Source of the DNA: JACCXG01 sp963750935
GTDB taxonomy: Bacteria > Acidobacteriota > Vicinamibacteria > Vicinamibacterales > 2-12-FULL-66-21
DNA: 64,000 nucleotides
Assembly: GCA_963750935.1 (NCBI GenBank)
Contig: CAVVSR010000004.1
Coordinates: 248,001-312,000, forward strand
Reading direction: 5' to 3'
Shown: piece after piece, positions 34,826 through 43,836 of the stretch
How the letters are laid out: every line of letters starts with the position of its first letter
Numbering within the stretch: the first letter of the stretch is position 1
The notes under the pieces: model-generated
What the model was told of the DNA's origin: nothing
What the model saw: only the letters and a program-made list of their open reading frames with translations
The model's database searches: none
Program-made: the position numbers and the translations under genes

Positions 34826-35372
34826 TTACGTCAACTTCGACAGCTTCGTCGTGAGCCGGACGATGGTGTTGCGGTTCCGCATCGTGTTGAGACCGAGGGC
34901 GCGGCCGAACGCGGGACCGTCGGCCTTCGAATCGAGCAGGTTGCCGCGGACCAGCCAATACGCCTCCGGCCCCTTGACGTCGAAGTCGTCGACGTCCGTC
35001 TTGAACGTCAACAGCTGCCGGCGGTAGGCGGCGTCAGGTGCGGAACGGAGAAAGCAGACGTAGATGTTGCCGACGGGCGCGCCGGCCGCGTCCACGGGGA
35101 ACGGCTGGTGCTCGGCGATGGCTTTGAGATCCTCCGCGCGCCTGACGAAGGTCCCGACCTCGTAGCCGAGCGCGTCCTCGAGGGCTGCCTTCGATCTTCC
35201 GTTCGAGGCTGGGGATGCTGGTCGATCGCGAATCGAAGATGACGTTGCCGCTGGCGATGAAGGTCTCGACGCCGGTGAAGCCGGCCTTCGTGAACACCTC
35301 GCGCAGCCGCTCCATCTTGATCGTGCGGCCGCCGACGTTCACGGCGCGAAGGAAGGCGACGTAGCGGGGCAT
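34826..35372 (-). CDS. DUF1697 family protein, frameshifted
   Basis: The N-terminal part MPRYVAFLRAVNVGGRTIKM, ETFIASGNVIFDSR and the C-terminal part GNIYVCFLRSAPDAAYRRQL, NTMRNRNTIVRLTTKLSKL are in different frames. They join after removal of one base in a CCC run near 35187, where the protein reads ALEDALGYEVGTFVRRAEDL. The full length of about 181 residues is normal for DUF1697. Function unknown. Confidence 0.8.
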
Positions 35373-35388
35373 GCGATGGCGCGACCGC

Positions 35389-35889
35389 TCAGACGACGGG
35401 CATCTGGGCCAGCCGCCGGCACTCGACGATGATCTGCGTGTCGATCGGGCTGTGGTCGGTCTGGTTCAGATAGCCGCGACCGTGGTGGGTGAAAAAGAGG
35501 CCGATGATGCCAGCCGCGTCGATGCAGTCGCCGGGAGACCGCGCGTCGCAACCGGGATACTGCGCAATTCTGTGCACGCCGGCGATCTTGCTCGCGCCGA
35601 GCTGCGGCGGCAGCTCGCCCTCGGCGACGAGTCGCGCATAGGCGCGCACCAGCACGCGCGCGGCTGACGTCTGCCCCTCGAGCGGGATATCGAGCTCCTG
35701 CAGGGCCATGGTCCAGAGCCGTTCGACCTCCACCGGATCGAAGGGCTCGCCGAACTGCGCCGCCAGCGCCGACAGTGCGGTCGACTGGTAGCCTTCGAGC
35801 AGGCCGGATGTGGCGATATCGGGGAGCTGATCGCCGCCGATGAGCCCGAGCTCCACTTCGGCAACGGATTCCCTGAACGTGAGCCCCAT
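35389..35889 (-). CDS. Hypothetical protein
   Basis: This 166-residue acidic soluble protein (MGLTFRESVAEVELGLIGGD, ending VECRRLAQMPVV) has no family I can name. Three cysteines occur in the C-terminal half. The ATG at 35889 is the only plausible start. It lies 16 bp upstream of the DUF1697 gene and 98 bp after the transporter gene. Confidence 0.65.
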   Translation of the reverse strand: MGLTFRESVAEVELGLIGGDQLPDIATSGLLEGYQSTALSALAAQFGEPFDPVEVERLWTMALQELDIPLEGQTSAARVLVRAYARLVAEGELPPQLGASKIAGVHRIAQYPGCDARSPGDCIDAAGIIGLFFTHHGRGYLNQTDHSPIDTQIIVECRRLAQMPVV

Positions 35890-35987
35890 TGGTTCCTGCG
35901 CTCCCGATCCTATCCCGACATCGTCACGGCGGCGCGCGGGAATTCGGCCGCGCGCTGCGCTCCGGCCGGCTCGCGGGGCGCGCACCC

Positions 35988-37494
35988 TCAGGGCTTTCGG
36001 TCGGCCCCGGTCCCGTCCACCTCGCTCCAGATGAGCACGTTGTGCGTCTCTTCGAGTGTCAGCGTTCCGATGACGAACGTCAGCGCCGCGACGACAATCG
36101 GATAGTAAAGGCCGGCGTAGATGTTGCCGGTGTTGGCGACGATCGCCAGTCCGACCACCGGCAGCAGACCGCCGAAGACGCCGTTCCCGATGTGGTACGG
36201 CAGCGACAGCGCCGTGTATCTGATCTTCGCGGGGAACGCCTCGACCAGGTAGGCGGCAATAGGCCCGTAGACCATCGTGACGAAGACGAGCTGCAGGAAC
36301 ACGAGGAAGATCAGCTGCCATGCCACGGGGTTGACCGCCAGCGCGCCGATCCCGTCGAACGGCAGCACTTCCGGCGCCGGTTGCATCGTTCCGTTGACGA
36401 TGGTCTGCGGCGTCAGCGAGATGGCGCCGGTCACAGGGTTGCGCTGGGAGATCGCGGTGACCACCTCCGACCCTGCGACCGCCTGCATCGCTCTGTAGAT
36501 CGGTATGTACGACACTGCCGCGATCAGGCAGCCGGCCATGATGATCCTCTTGCGGCCGATGCGATCGGACAGCCCGCCGAAGAACACGAACAGCGGCATG
36601 CCGAGCAGCAGCGCGGTCGCGACGATGTAGTTCGCGGACGTGTCGTGGACGTTGAGGATGTTCTGCAGGTAGAAGAGCGCGTAGAACTGCCCGGTGTACC
36701 AGACGACACCCTGTCCCGCGGTTGCGCCAAAGAGCGAGACCAGCACGCGCTTGAGGTTGACCCACTGCGTAAACGCCTCGCGGAGCGGCTGCGTCGACCT
36801 CGCACCGGTGGCCTTGACGTGCTCGAAGATCGGCGACTCCTTCATGCGCAGCCGGATGTAGAGCGAGACCGCCACCAGCGCGATCGAGATGAGGAACGGC
36901 ACCCGCCAGCCCCAGGCGCGGAAGTCCGCGTCGGACATCATGTTCTGGACGATCAGAATCACGGCGAGCGACAGGAACAACCCGAGCGTCGCGGTGATCT
37001 GGATGAAGCTGGTGTAGAAGCCGCGGCTGGCCGTCAGGGACGTGCTCGGCGACGTAGACCGCGGCGCCGCCGTACTCGCCGCCGAGGGCGAGTCCCTGCA
37101 GGATCCGGATGACGAGCAGCAGCGCCGGGGCGGCGAGGCCGATCGACGCGTAGGTCGGCAGGATGCCGATCAGCGCCGTCGCGCCACCCATGATCAGCAG
37201 CGTGACCAGGAACGCGTACTTGCGGCCAACCAGGTCGCCGATGCGGCCGAAGAACAGCGCCCCGAACGGCCGCACCACGAAGCCCACCGCGAACGTCGAC
37301 AGGTATGCGATCAGGGCCCACGTGTCGTCGCCGCGCGGGTAGAACAGTGGCGAGATGATGCTCGCGAGGCTGCCGAAGATGTAGAAGTCGTACCACTCGA
37401 TCATCGTGCCGACGGCCGACGCCGAGATGACCTGCCAGATCTTGTAGTCGCGCGGCACGGGCTGGCCGGTGGGGCGTGCTCCGGGAATTGACAA
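35988..37494 (-). CDS. MFS transporter, metabolite:H+ symporter (MHS) family, frameshifted
   Basis: The N-terminal half (DYKIWQVISASAVGTMIEWY, VVRPFGALFFGRIGDLVGRK, RILQGLALGGEYGGAAVYVA) carries the MFS motifs between helices 2-3 and in helix 4. The second half (GWRVPFLISIALVAVSLYIR to DGTGADRKP) is in another frame. Removing one base from the CCC/GGG run at 37037-37039 rejoins them, reading VLTASRGFYTSFIQITATLG. The WYDF motif and GEYGGA place it with ProP/KgtP-like symporters of organic acids or osmolytes. Confidence 0.85.
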
Positions 37495-37662
37495 CGTCGA
37501 CGGCTCCTATCGTTCTTGATCCGCGGCAACGGCGTGTCCGCGTGGACGATCCGGCCGTCCGGCGCAGCCGGCACGGACGCGCGATCGCAGTGGTGCGCGC
37601 GCATCCTAGCACACGCGTCCCGACGCGCCATCGGGCGAGGCAGCGGCGTCCGGGCCCGGTGG

Positions 37663-38661
37663 TCAGGCGCGGTGCGCGAGAAACGGGATCTGCTTCAGGT
37701 GATGGTGCAGGTGCCAGACGTAGTCGTCCATGAAGTAGTCGAGCGTCGCCGGCTGATCTTCTGGTACCGGGTGGAAGGCCCGGACGTGGAGGTTGTGCCG
37801 GAGGTGCGGCTTCAGCCGGACCTCCTCCGGAATCGCCGCCATCACGCGCGACAGGTGCCGGTTGAAGCCGGCCCACAGCGTGACCAGCTCCTTCCACGGC
37901 GCCTCCTGATAGCGCTGGGCCGACACCCAGTCGTCCTGGGTGTAGCCGGCGAACACCAGGTCGTCCTGGAACATCGCCCGCACGAACCGCTGATGGTTGT
38001 TCGATGCCGAGTCGATCAGGTGGCCGATCACCTCGCGCGGCGACCACTTCCCCGCCGCCGGCCGCACGGCCGTCTGCTCGTCGTCGGCAGCCAGCAGCCG
38101 CGGTTCGACGGCGTCGAGGGTGTTGACCAGATCGATGGCGTAGACGGGCACCGGCGCCAGGCTCGCCGCGATCCCGGCGGCCGTCGCGAGGTGATGGTCG
38201 TCGTGCTCGGCGACGAAGAAGCAGAGATCGACCACCGACATCGGCTGCTGCAGGCGTGGATGAAGCGACACGCGCGACAGCGCCGCCGTGTTCATCGACT
38301 CGAGCCGAAGCAGGATGGCGGACCGGGCGCGCCGGAAGGCGTCGAGCAGATCCGGAAGCGGCCGCTCGTTGTGGCGCGCCTCATGAGTCTTGCGGTTGTC
38401 GAGGTCGGCGGCGCCGAGGACCGACGCGCCGCGATCGAAGTCCTCGAGGCGCTGTTCCCACAGCGACTCGAGGTCCAGCAGGTGGCCGGCATGCTCCTGA
38501 ATCGACCAGCGGCCGCCGGGCCGGTGCACGAGCACGGGCGCGGGCAGATCCCGGAGCCCCTCTTCGAGGCGAGCGATGGTCTGACGAAGGCGGATCACCA
38601 GCTCGGGTGCTCGATCGACCGGCAGGCCGCGCGGGAACGAACGAGAGAACCACTGTTCCAT
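37663..38661 (-). CDS. Tandem DinB/YfiT-like four-helix-bundle protein
   Basis: This 332-residue protein is two DinB_2-type domains in a row. Domain 1 (about 20-165) has WSIQEHAGHLLDLESLWEQR and AEHDDHHLATA. Domain 2 (about 178-328) has WSPREVIGHLIDSASNNHQR and DDYVWHLHHHLKQI. Each contains the spaced His triad that binds a metal in this superfamily (damage-inducible DinB, bacillithiol transferases). Single-domain proteins are the norm. The thiol or substrate is unknown. Confidence 0.85.
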   Translation of the reverse strand: MEQWFSRSFPRGLPVDRAPELVIRLRQTIARLEEGLRDLPAPVLVHRPGGRWSIQEHAGHLLDLESLWEQRLEDFDRGASVLGAADLDNRKTHEARHNERPLPDLLDAFRRARSAILLRLESMNTAALSRVSLHPRLQQPMSVVDLCFFVAEHDDHHLATAAGIAASLAPVPVYAIDLVNTLDAVEPRLLAADDEQTAVRPAAGKWSPREVIGHLIDSASNNHQRFVRAMFQDDLVFAGYTQDDWVSAQRYQEAPWKELVTLWAGFNRHLSRVMAAIPEEVRLKPHLRHNLHVRAFHPVPEDQPATLDYFMDDYVWHLHHHLKQIPFLAHRA

Positions 38662-38706
38662 GATCGCCGATCATAGCGGTCCGCCGCGAGCATCGATAGT
38701 CACAGT

Positions 38707-38741
38707 CGGCGTGTTTTCATGCCGGTCAGCGGCACACGCCG
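38707..38741 (+). promoter_or_regulatory. Inverted repeat upstream of the monooxygenase/dehydrogenase pair
   Basis: A perfect 8-bp inverted repeat, CGGCGTGT (38707-38714) with ACACGCCG (38734-38741), is placed just before the Shine-Dalgarno region GGAGGGAG of the next gene. It may be an operator or a 5' UTR hairpin that affects ribosome binding. Confidence 0.4.
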
Positions 38742-38756
38742 GAGGGAGAATGGAGC

Positions 38757-39062
38757 ATGCTCATCGTTCACGTGCACGTCCGCGTCAAGCCGGAATCGGT
38801 TGAGGCGTTCAAGGCCGCGACCGTCGAAAACGCGCGGAACAGCGTCCAGGAACCCGGCATGGCCCGCTTCGACGTCTTTCAACAGGCCGACGACCCGACC
38901 CGGTTCGTGATCGTCGAGGCGTTCCGGTCGGCGGAGGCGCCGGCCGCCCACCGTGAGTCGAGGCACTATCAGGTCTGGCGCGAGGCCGTCGCCGACATGA
39001 TGGCCGAGCCGCAATCGAGCGTGAAGTTCGCCAACGTCTTCCCCGCCGACCCGGACCTGTGA
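38757..39062 (+). CDS. Antibiotic biosynthesis monooxygenase (ABM) domain protein
   Basis: This 101-residue ferredoxin-like protein matches the ABM/YgiN/LsrG family: MLIVHVHVRVKPESVEAFKA, ARFDVFQQADDPTRFVIVEA, HRESRHYQVWREAVADMM. Family members oxidise quinols or isomerise small ketones without cofactors, as dimers. Its stop codon overlaps the GTG of the dehydrogenase gene (GTGA), so the two act in one pathway. Confidence 0.87.
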   Translation: MLIVHVHVRVKPESVEAFKAATVENARNSVQEPGMARFDVFQQADDPTRFVIVEAFRSAEAPAAHRESRHYQVWREAVADMMAEPQSSVKFANVFPADPDL

Positions 39063-40228
39063 CCGACGGTGCGTGGACGGCGGTTCGATTCGAGTTCGCG
39101 GCGCCGACGCAGGTGGTGTTCGGCCGCGGCGCCATCGACCGGCTTGGCGAGCTCACCGACGGCCTCGGACGCCGGGTCCTGATCGTCGGCGGCCGCACGC
39201 CGCATCGGGTCGCGCGGGCACGCGAGGCGCTCGAGGGCCGCGCCCGGACCGTGACGACATGGTCGGTGCCCGCCGAGCCCGAGATCGACACCGTCCAACT
39301 CGCCATCGACCGCGCCAGAGCGGACGGGATCGATCATGTCATCGGCATCGGGGGCGGCAGCGTGCTCGACGCCGCGAAAGCCATCGCCGGGATGGTGCCG
39401 CAGCCAGGCACGCTGATGGATTATCTCGAGGTCGTCGGCGGCGCGGCGGCCCTCGCGACGCCGTCCCTCCCGTGCGTGGCGATACCGACGACCGCCGGCA
39501 CCGGCAGCGAAGTCACGCGGAACGCGGTGCTGGCGTCGCCGGCACATCGCGTCAAGGTGAGCCTGCGCAGCCCGTTCCTGTTCCCGCGTCTCGCCATCGT
39601 CGATCCCGAGCTCACCTGGGATCTGCCCCGCGAACTGACCGCGCACACCGGCCTCGACGCCCTGACGCAGCTGATCGAGCCGTATCTGTCGGCACGGGCG
39701 AACCCGATCACCGACGCGATCTGCGCCGACGCGCTGCCGCGCGCCGCCGCGGCGCTGCGGCCGGCGGTGCACGATCCCCGGAATCATGACGCGCGCGAGC
39801 AGATGGCCCTGGCGGCGACGCTCAGCGGCATCGCGCTGACCAACGCGGGCCTGGGCGCGGTCCACGGTTTCGCCGCGGTCGTCGGCGGGATGTTCCCGGC
39901 GCCGCACGGCGCGGTCTGCGCCGCGCTGCTCCCGCACGTCCTCGACGGCAATGTGCGCGCGATGGTCGAAGCGGGCCGGCCGCTGCGGCGGTTCGACGAG
40001 CTTGCGCGCCTGCTGACAGGACGGGCGACCGCCGAAGCCGCCGACGCCGTCGCGTGGACGCGAGCGCTGACCGCCGATCTCGCGGTGGCGCCACTTCGCG
40101 CCTATGGCGTCGACGCCAGCCACGCCGACGCCATCGTCCGCAAGGCTTCCCAGGCGAGCAGCATGAAGGCGAACCCGATCGTGTTGTCGGACGAACAGCT
40201 GCGCGCGATCCTGCTCGCGGCGGTGTGA
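39059..40228 (+). CDS. Iron-containing alcohol dehydrogenase, maleylacetate-reductase-like
   Basis: This 389-residue group III dehydrogenase has the NAD-binding GIGGGSVLDAAKAI, the TTAGTGSEVTRNAV motif and the metal ligands DALTQLIE (Asp, His-equivalent region) and HGFAAVVGGMFPAPHGAVCA (two His). It starts with GTG overlapping the stop of the ABM gene. Coupling to an ABM monooxygenase suggests quinol or aromatic breakdown, where maleylacetate reductase acts after ring cleavage; this is inference. Confidence 0.87.
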   Translation: MTDGAWTAVRFEFAAPTQVVFGRGAIDRLGELTDGLGRRVLIVGGRTPHRVARAREALEGRARTVTTWSVPAEPEIDTVQLAIDRARADGIDHVIGIGGGSVLDAAKAIAGMVPQPGTLMDYLEVVGGAAALATPSLPCVAIPTTAGTGSEVTRNAVLASPAHRVKVSLRSPFLFPRLAIVDPELTWDLPRELTAHTGLDALTQLIEPYLSARANPITDAICADALPRAAAALRPAVHDPRNHDAREQMALAATLSGIALTNAGLGAVHGFAAVVGGMFPAPHGAVCAALLPHVLDGNVRAMVEAGRPLRRFDELARLLTGRATAEAADAVAWTRALTADLAVAPLRAYGVDASHADAIVRKASQASSMKANPIVLSDEQLRAILLAAV

Positions 40229-40235
40229 TCGCGAT

Positions 40236-40733
40236 CTAGCGATGTGAGGCGGCGGCGCGCGCCGCCAGGCTGGCTGGCAGGCCGACGCCGAACATGTGGA
40301 TGAGGAGCCCGTTCGCGAGCACCGGCAGGGGTGGAATCGACAGCGGCGCGCCACCGACCGCCGAGCGCGGGATCACCACGTAGTTCATGACCGCGTAGAC
40401 GACGAGGCCGTAGAGGACGCCGCAGATCAGCGGGCGTCGAACCAGTACCGGCAACACCCTGCTCGCCACCATGTAGACGAGCACGATCATGAACGCGATG
40501 AAGAAGTGGAGGCCGACGCCGAGTGCGACCGTCGGCCAGCCACCCTGTCGCGCCGTCGGCCCGAGCAGGCCGGCCGCGATGCTCTTGAAGATGCGATCGG
40601 GCGTCGCGCCGCTGCGCAGGCCGAAGAACACGATCGCGTCGAGGCCGTCGAGCACGCCGACGGCAAGCGTGCCAAGGAGCAGCGCACGCGCCGGGGTCAG
40701 TCGTGCGCTACGTCCGCGCGCCGTCTTCGTCAC
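40236..40733 (-). CDS. Hypothetical four-helix membrane protein
   Basis: This 165-residue protein has four hydrophobic segments (LLLGTLAVGVLDGLDAIVFF, LGVGLHFFIAFMIVLVYMVA, LICGVLYGLVVYAVMNYVVI, and the last near LANGLLIHMFGVGLPASL). A conserved-looking His lies in helix 2 and another in helix 4. The family is not recognised with certainty. The GTG at 40733 overlaps the TonB-domain gene stop (GTGA) and is chosen for that reason. Confidence 0.65.
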   Translation of the reverse strand: MTKTARGRSARLTPARALLLGTLAVGVLDGLDAIVFFGLRSGATPDRIFKSIAAGLLGPTARQGGWPTVALGVGLHFFIAFMIVLVYMVASRVLPVLVRRPLICGVLYGLVVYAVMNYVVIPRSAVGGAPLSIPPLPVLANGLLIHMFGVGLPASLAARAAASHR

Positions 40734-41406
40734 TTGAGCGTGAAGTTTAGCTCGACGAAGACCTGTACCGGCGCCGGCTTCCCGTCCCGTTCTCCAGGCT
40801 TGAACTGCCACTGCTTCAGCGCGGCAATCGCCTGGGCGTCGAGATCAGGGTCGAGACCGCGCGTCACCCGCGTCTCGCCGACCGTGCCGTCGGTCCGGAC
40901 CACGCAGTCGAGCGTCACCGTTCCCTGGATGCCCGCTTTCATCGCTGCCGCGGTGTACTCGGGTTTGACTTCCTTCAGGATGCTCGGCATGACGACGCCA
41001 GGCCCAGCCTTGAACACCTCCGGTGAATCGAGCCGCGGCTCGCCCCGCAGCGCAGAACGACAACTCGGCCTCGACGGCGACCCGCACCGGCTCGCCACTG
41101 CGCATGCCCGACTTGAACTGCCATTGCCTGACCGCGGCGACCGCTGCTTCGTCGAGCTCGGGATCGAGCGGCCGGACCACGCGGACGTTGCTGACCGAGC
41201 CGTCGATCTCCACGACCAATTCGACCCCGACCAGGCCGGTCACGCGACGCTTCATCGCGCCCGGCGTATACGACGGCTTCACGTCTGCGCACGAGCACCG
41301 GGGCCGACACGCCGTTGCCCGGCTTGAGCGGCGGATCCTGAGTCTGGGGGCCGACGGCGAGCGCGCCAGCGACCATCGCGGTTGCGAACAGCGTGGCGGA
41401 TGTCAT
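40730..41406 (-). CDS. Periplasmic protein with two TonB C-terminal domains, frameshifted twice
   Basis: A signal-like N-terminus (MTSATLFATAMVAGALAVG) is followed by two TonB_C repeats. Repeat 1 reads VKPSYTPGAMKRRVTGLVGV and AVAAVRQWQFKSG. Repeat 2 reads VKPEYTAAAMKAGIQGTVTL and AIAALKQWQFKPGERDG. The pieces are in different frames; an extra base near 41285 and another near 41057 explain this. Proteins like this lack the TonB membrane anchor and Pro-rich span, so they may be periplasmic binders rather than energy transducers. Confidence 0.75.
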
Positions 41407-41467
41407 GACTCCTCCAATCCAACTGCCCATTGGACGCCGGCGACGCGCCGATGGTCTTTTGCGCCCG

Positions 41468-42865
41468 TTATTTCACCGGCCAGCGCTCGGATTCCGTGCG
41501 GGCCGTCTTCAGGAACGCCTCGATCTTCGCCACGATGTCCGGATGCTTCGCGGCGATCTCGCGCTCTTCGTTCCGATCGGCCTCCAGATCGTACAGCTCG
41601 AGGGGCGCGCCGTTCTTGAGCCGGACCGCCTTCCATCGGCCCATCCGCACCGCCTGCTGGAACCCGCGCTCGTGGAACTCCCAGTAGAGGTAGGGCTGTG
41701 ACGGCTGCGGCTGGCCGCGAAGCGCGCGCGTCGTCGACTGCCCGTCGAGACCCGACGGCGTCTTCGCCCCGGCCAGCTCGGTCAGCGTCGGCAGCATGTC
41801 CCAGTGCGCCCAGACGTGGTCGCTGGTCTTGCCCGCCGGCACGGTGCCGGTCCAGCGCGCGATCATCGGCACGCGGATGCCGCCTTCGTAGAGATCGCGC
41901 TTGATGCCACGCAGGCCGCCCGAGCTGTTGAAGAACTCCGGGGCGGCGCCGCCCTCGCGATGTGGTCCGTTGTCGCTCGTGAACATCACCAGCGTGCGGT
42001 TGTCCAGACCACGTTCGCGCAGCAGATCGAGGAGCCGGCCGATGTCCCGATCCATCCGCGTGATCATTCCCGCGAACGCCGCCTTCGGCATCGCCTGCGA
42101 GCGGTAGCCAAGCGACGGCGAATCCGGCGTCGCTCCGGTGGGCCGTGCGTCAGCCTTCTGATTCTCGAACGGCTTCTCGCCGAACTTGTCGCGGAACGGC
42201 GCGATCGAGTCATCCGGCACACGCAGCTCGGCGTGCGGGACGGTGTAACTCAGGTAGATGAAGAACGGACGGGCATCGCTGCGTTCGATGAACGTCGCCG
42301 CCTCCTTCGTGAACAGATCGTTGACGTAGTCGCGCTCGAGATCGACGCTGACTCGTTCGACGTTGCGATAAAGGTGATCGGTGTATTGCCGGTGCGCGTG
42401 CCGGTGGTCGAGGAACCCGAAGGAGTGCTCGAACCCCTTCTTATCCGGCTGACCCGTCGTCCCCGGCGTGCCGAGCCCCCACTTGCCGATGACGGCGGTT
42501 CGATAGCCGGCATCACGCAACAGCTCGGCGACCGTGACGTCCTCCGGGCGCAGCGGGATCTCGCCGTTGCCGCGTACCCAGGCATGGCCGGTGTGCTTGC
42601 CGGTCATCAGCGCCGCTCGCGACGGCGCACACACCGTGCTGCCCGAGTAGTACTGCGTAAAGCGCGTGCCCTCGCGCGCCAGGCGATCGATCGACGGCGT
42701 CTGGAACTTCGCCTGCCCGTAGACGCTGACGTCGCCGTAGCCGAGGTCGTCGGCATGAATGAGCAGGATGTTCGGCCCCGCCGGCCGCTGCTGCCACGCC
42801 GTCGGCCCGTCGTTGACCGCGACCAACATCGCCGCCACGAGCAGGAAGGATGCACGCTGAATCAT
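41468..42865 (-). CDS. Arylsulfatase A-type sulfatase
   Basis: This 465-residue exported sulfatase has a signal peptide (ASFLLVAAMLVAVNDGPTAW). Motifs are NILLIHADDLGYGDVSVYG (metal ligands), CAPSRAALMTGKHTGH (the CxPSR site whose Cys becomes formylglycine) and MFTSDNGPHREGG (metal and sulfate binding). It hydrolyses sulfate esters, probably of a polysaccharide or aryl substrate. No formylglycine-generating enzyme gene is in the window. Confidence 0.94.
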   Translation of the reverse strand: MIQRASFLLVAAMLVAVNDGPTAWQQRPAGPNILLIHADDLGYGDVSVYGQAKFQTPSIDRLAREGTRFTQYYSGSTVCAPSRAALMTGKHTGHAWVRGNGEIPLRPEDVTVAELLRDAGYRTAVIGKWGLGTPGTTGQPDKKGFEHSFGFLDHRHAHRQYTDHLYRNVERVSVDLERDYVNDLFTKEAATFIERSDARPFFIYLSYTVPHAELRVPDDSIAPFRDKFGEKPFENQKADARPTGATPDSPSLGYRSQAMPKAAFAGMITRMDRDIGRLLDLLRERGLDNRTLVMFTSDNGPHREGGAAPEFFNSSGGLRGIKRDLYEGGIRVPMIARWTGTVPAGKTSDHVWAHWDMLPTLTELAGAKTPSGLDGQSTTRALRGQPQPSQPYLYWEFHERGFQQAVRMGRWKAVRLKNGAPLELYDLEADRNEEREIAAKHPDIVAKIEAFLKTARTESERWPVK

Positions 42866-42879
42866 TCAAACCTCTTCGG

Positions 42880-42919
42880 ATCACCGACTCCCGACTCCCG
42901 ATCACCGATCACCGATCAC
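42880..42919. repeat. Heptamer array, GATCACC type (deaminase-sulfatase gap)
   Basis: Clean 7-bp tandem: TCACCGA, CTCCCGA, CTCCCGA, TCACCGA, TCACCGA, TCACG. The 3' part lies inside the deaminase reading frame, encoding its last residues (DVIGDR) and stop codon. Confidence 0.75.
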
Positions 42920-43366
42920 GTCGCCATCTACGCCAATGTCTTCATGCCACAGCCCGGGATGCGCGGCGATGAACTCCCGCATCATGCGGATGCACTCGTC
43001 ATCCTGCACCACCTCGACGCGGACGCCGCGCGCACGGAGGAGATCTTCTTCGCCCATGAACGTGCGGTTCTCGCCGACGATGACGTGCGGGATGCCGTAG
43101 AGGAGGATGGCGCCGGTGCACATCGCGCAGGGCGACAGCGTCGTGTAGAGGACGGAGGCGCGATAGGTGGCCGCCGGCAGCCGGCCGGCCCGCTCGAGCG
43201 CATCCATCTCGCCGTGCAGGATCGCGCTGCCCTGCTGGACCCGCCGGTTGTGGCCGCGCCCGAGGATGCGTCCGTCGTGGACGAGCACCGAGCCGATCGG
43301 GATGCCGCCTTCGCGGCAGCCCGCGGCGGCTTCGTCGATCGCGGCGCGCAAGTAAGGATCGGCCAT
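42902..43366 (-). CDS. Cytosine deaminase, yeast FCY1-like (CDA fold)
   Basis: This 154-residue protein is unusually close to the fungal cytosine deaminase pattern: EGGIPIGSVLVHDGRILGRG, GHNRRVQQGSAILHGEMDAL, YTTLSPCAMCTGAILLYGIP, VVQDDECIRMMREFI and the C-terminal GLWHEDIG. HGE and PCAMC give the zinc ligands (His, Cys, Cys) and catalytic Glu. It would convert cytosine to uracil for pyrimidine salvage. Bacterial CodA is an unrelated amidohydrolase. A guanine deaminase or tRNA deaminase fits less well, but no assay-level evidence exists here. The last six codons lie in a heptamer array. Confidence 0.85.
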   Translation of the reverse strand: MADPYLRAAIDEAAAGCREGGIPIGSVLVHDGRILGRGHNRRVQQGSAILHGEMDALERAGRLPAATYRASVLYTTLSPCAMCTGAILLYGIPHVIVGENRTFMGEEDLLRARGVRVEVVQDDECIRMMREFIAAHPGLWHEDIGVDGDVIGDR

Positions 43367-43371
43367 GCCTG

Positions 43372-43818
43372 TCAGGGCTGTCGGGCCGCGTAGGTCGCGA
43401 GCAGCCGCAGTTCCTCCGCGTAAATCGGACCCAGCAACTTGCCGGTCATCCAGCGTTCGATCGCGCCGAGCGGACCCGTGCGGACGTCGAACTCGGTACC
43501 GATGGTGAGCGTGCAGCCGTTCCCGTCGGGCTCGACGCGGAACGACGTGACGCCGCCTTCGGCCGGGTACGACTCGAGCAGGTACCGGCCCGGCTCGGGC
43601 TCGGTGACGAATCCCTCGTAGTGCCTGGTCACGCCCATCACCTTGAGATCGAACGTGATGACCGTACCGGCTCCGACGCCACCCTGACGGACGACGAGAT
43701 TGCTGAAGGCGGCCGGGAGAATGTTCGGATGATGCCGGTGGTAGTCCGCCACGATGTCATAGATCACCGTGGCGGGCGCGTCGATGCGAGCGCTCGCGCT
43801 CACGAAATGTCGGGGCAT
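43372..43818 (-). CDS. SRPBCC (START-like/polyketide cyclase) family protein
   Basis: This 148-residue protein shows the helix-grip pattern: VSASARIDAPATVIYDIVAD at the N-terminus, central strands VGAGTVITFDLKVMGVTRHY, and a long C-terminal helix AIERWMTGKLLGPIYAEELR. SRPBCC proteins bind hydrophobic ligands. It is 5 bp upstream of the deaminase and likely in one transcript with it. Confidence 0.8.
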   Translation of the reverse strand: MPRHFVSASARIDAPATVIYDIVADYHRHHPNILPAAFSNLVVRQGGVGAGTVITFDLKVMGVTRHYEGFVTEPEPGRYLLESYPAEGGVTSFRVEPDGNGCTLTIGTEFDVRTGPLGAIERWMTGKLLGPIYAEELRLLATYAARQP

Positions 43819-43836
43819 TCGAAAGTGAGGACCGGC

